A stretch of 15,455 nt of DNA from Phoronis ovalis (taxonomy: Eukaryota > Phoronida > Phoronidae): positions 1 to 15,455 of the forward strand of contig JAOXYB010027712.1 of the NCBI GenBank assembly GCA_028565635.1, given 5' to 3'. The stretch's first letter is position 1; every line of letters begins with the position of its first letter. A program made the translations under genes and the position numbers. This document shows, one piece after another, positions 1-15,455 of the stretch. The notes beneath the pieces were generated by a model that was not told where the DNA came from, made no database searches, and was given only the letters and a program-made list of their open reading frames with translations.

Positions 1-120
1 ATTTTAAAATTTTGGATTACTACCCTTATATTTCACAAAATTTGGATTACTACCCTAAAATTTCAAAAATTTGGATTTGGGTTTGCTACCACAAGCTAAA
101 ATTTTGGATTGGGTTCCGCG
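1..120. repeat. ~30-bp tandem repeat (about 4 decaying units)
   Basis: The core TTTGGATT recurs with its GG at about 14, 44, 73 and 106, a spacing of 29-33 bp. The first two units share TTTGGATTACTACCCT; the third and fourth are diverged. The run starts at the window edge, so the array may extend further left. It is open in one forward frame (from about 12) with a ten-residue period, but that frame has no coding character. It is followed at 151-160 by a C/G run resembling the end of the element at 211-541, so it may be the inner part of a second, truncated element. Confidence 0.65.
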
Positions 121-202
121 GCACATCCCCGCAGTCAAAAAACCTTGAGTACCCCCCGGGCGTTAGACACTGTCATAATAAGCAATGTTATATGAATCGG
201 GT

Positions 203-549
203 GCATAAAGACCCGGGGGGCAGTCAATATGAAAGTGGGTACACATGTTCCAACAAAATTTCGCGTGAAAGGGTACGTTTTTCGAACCGCCGGTGCGTAA
301 TGCGCGTTACTCGCTTAGGGTCAGTTTTTTTGGCTAAAATCACGAAAAGGGGTGTTTTGTTTGGAGGTGTAACACTTCGTTAGGGATGTTTTTCCCAAAA
401 GTCACTTCCTTTGGGTGTATTTTTCAAAAAAAATCACTTCCTTAGGGGTGTATTTTGCAGAATTTCACTTCGTTAGGTTTTTTTTTGAAAAACCATGTTG
501 GAACATGGATACCCACTTTTATATTGACTGCCCTCCCCAGGGCATAAAG
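203..549. mobile_element. Non-autonomous DNA transposon (MITE-like) with 8-bp target duplication
   Basis: The element spans 211-541 and is flanked by a perfect 8-bp direct repeat, GCATAAAG, at 203-210 and 542-549. Its ends are inverted: the left arm up to 254 (core CAGTCAATAT at 221-230, then AAGTGGGTA, then CATGTTCCAAC) matches the reverse complement of the right arm, 497-541, with about three mismatches in the inner 37 bases and a small indel in the outer G-run. The interior has no open transposase frame. An 8-bp duplication is typical of hAT and P-type elements, so a deletion derivative of such a family is likely. It sits upstream of the gene and shows no link to it. Confidence 0.75.
373..496. 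repeat. Internal ~31-bp tandem repeat of the MITE
   Basis: Four units begin with CACTTC at 373, 403, 435 and 466 (spacing 30, 32, 31), each followed by a (C/G)(T)TAGGG(G)TGTATTTT-like stretch and an A-rich tail. The array fills the right half of the element between its inverted arms. Internal minisatellites of this kind are common in non-autonomous elements. No coding meaning is apparent. Confidence 0.6.
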
Positions 550-1719
550 TACCTTTAGTTGATTTCCATTTCCGATTATCTTACTAAATAAGTCATACAA
601 CACAATTGTAATAGTCACTAGGGATAAAGCCGCTATTGATGTCATTGATATGTGATGCTGTTTTCGGGGTTCTGCATATTTCATTTTAATCGGTATCCAG
701 TAAATTTTTACACATAAAATGCATTATTACACAATATTTTTTGTTTTACGTATAGATCGTCAGTTCTTTGTTATTTGATATTCTAGATATTAAACTTCTA
801 ATTTGGAGTTAGAAATTAAAAGTGTCTCAAAAAAATTTTTAAACGCGGTTCAGTATAAATGTAGCAATCACTTTTGGTGTCCGTGAGGTCCTTTATGTGT
901 CATGGTATGTATCAAGGGACTTTACGCATTTCGAGTAATTAAAACGCATCATTACACAACCGTTTGCAAATGTAAGTCTTTCTTGAATTACATGACTTGT
1001 GAAATTCAAATAAATTGACAAAGTTCACTTATAATATCAATTTTATCAAGTTGCTAAATTTAACAAAACATGTGCTTGAATGACAGAATTAAAAACACAA
1101 AAATAATAAAATAAAATACATGTGCAACGCTTTACCAAGAACAAACGTAAATTATGTATTAAGATAACAACGTGTATTGTCTGGAACTGAGGCTCTTTTG
1201 TAAATTAATAGTTAAGCTGATATATCGTGATTATTTGAAAATAATCCTTAAAATTTATATTAATATATGTATCTGTAGAAAAACCCGGTTATGGTGTTAT
1301 GGTATGTTACAGAATTAAATGTTAGCCATGGTAGCAAGCGATTTGAATCAGTTGATCAGATCATAATACACCAGAATCACAGCCATGTTACTAAAACATA
1401 TACCGTAACTGTAAGAATGACCTTTCAAAAGAACAAAGACACGTACACTTTATAATACCGTTTTATCGAGAGATTTATACACGAAAGTGCCGCGTATGTT
1501 AATTATTCAAATTCACTTATTGTACGAGTTTAGGACATCTAAACTGCATCAATACATAATTAATTGCGACATACAATGTATGTTATAATGACCCCCACAC
1601 TGTGACGGTAACAGGCTGTACCATAAAGCCGTTTACACTTATATCAGCCTGATATTCGAGGATAATTCTGAGTGCATCTCGCCTGCGGTACCAACATTTT
1701 TCTTTACTACAACATCACG
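550..1719. other. Upstream non-coding region, presumed promoter and 5' UTR
   Basis: This 1.17-kb AT-rich stretch has no credible coding segment. A TATAAT-like word at 1584-1589 lies about 130 bp before the start codon and could be a core promoter element, but such words are frequent in DNA this AT-rich. No CpG-rich block or upstream gene end was recognised. The transcription start cannot be placed from sequence; an upstream non-coding exon is possible. Confidence 0.3.
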
Positions 1720-15327
<13,608 letters not shown>

Positions 15328-15455
15328 GTAAGTGAAGCCAATTGCTATAATACTCTCACTAGGTGTAGCTGAAACTACTTTGGTTACGAACGGTTAGAAA
15401 ACGACAACTTTCCTCGTAACATAAACACATGATTGTGTTTAGATGAAATCGTACT

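Noticed and set aside
12-383. A 123-codon forward open frame, with a ten-residue periodic start
   Set aside because: It reads through the tandem repeat and into the MITE. The periodicity comes from the ~30-bp repeat and there is no sign of a real protein or of splice context.
442-684. An 80-codon reverse open frame near the left side
   Set aside because: It overlaps the MITE's right arm and its internal repeat; no recognisable domain and composition like intergenic DNA.
1672-1719. A longer N-terminus starting at GTG 1672
   Set aside because: GTG starts are not expected here. The ATG at 1720 has a good context and gives a standard signal peptide.

Overview
The window is eukaryotic genomic DNA, AT-rich, carrying the 5' part of one large intron-rich gene on the + strand. 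Thirty-three exons can be placed between 1720 and 15327, and all 32 complete introns are GT-AG. Spliced, they give 4,025 nt of open frame (1,341 codons plus 2 nt); the gene runs off the right edge inside intron 33. The AT-rich short introns and the protein architecture suggest an aquatic invertebrate, most likely a bivalve or other mollusc. This is inference; no species can be named from sequence alone.

Layout. 1-163 holds a ~30-bp tandem repeat. 211-541 is a small non-autonomous DNA transposon with ~42-bp terminal inverted repeats and a perfect 8-bp target duplication. 550-1719 has no recognisable gene and presumably contains the promoter and 5' UTR. Exon 1 (1720-1857) encodes a signal peptide. 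Exons 2-8 (3594-6481) encode a non-EGF N-terminal region of about 370 residues: an H-F-x-G start, a DPDGD / CRWA segment, and an Ig/HYR-like segment. Exons 9-33 (6715-15327) encode 25 EGF modules.

The EGF array is the most interesting part. From exon 12 on, the exons fall into three recognisable types in the repeating order B-A-C: B = 111 nt with PGWDG, A = 114 nt ending in CET..DECS, C = 114 nt ending in [10 protein letters not shown]. One A-C-B-A-C stretch has collapsed into A-(C/A chimera)-C at exons 19-21. One C exon is missing between exons 26 and 27. A dead remnant of the chimera's twin lies in intron 28. From intron 10 on, every intron is phase 2 and cuts the EGF between its first and second cysteines, in the codon of the serine of the C-x-S-x-P-C O-glucosylation motif. 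All 25 modules keep the Asx-hydroxylation / calcium-binding pattern.

The product is predicted to be a secreted or cell-surface multi-EGF protein, with the N-terminal region as a possible recognition part and the calcium-stiffened EGF array as a rod. Its C-terminal end (possible transmembrane segment, more EGFs) is outside the window. No tRNA, rRNA, CRISPR, or second protein-coding gene was found.
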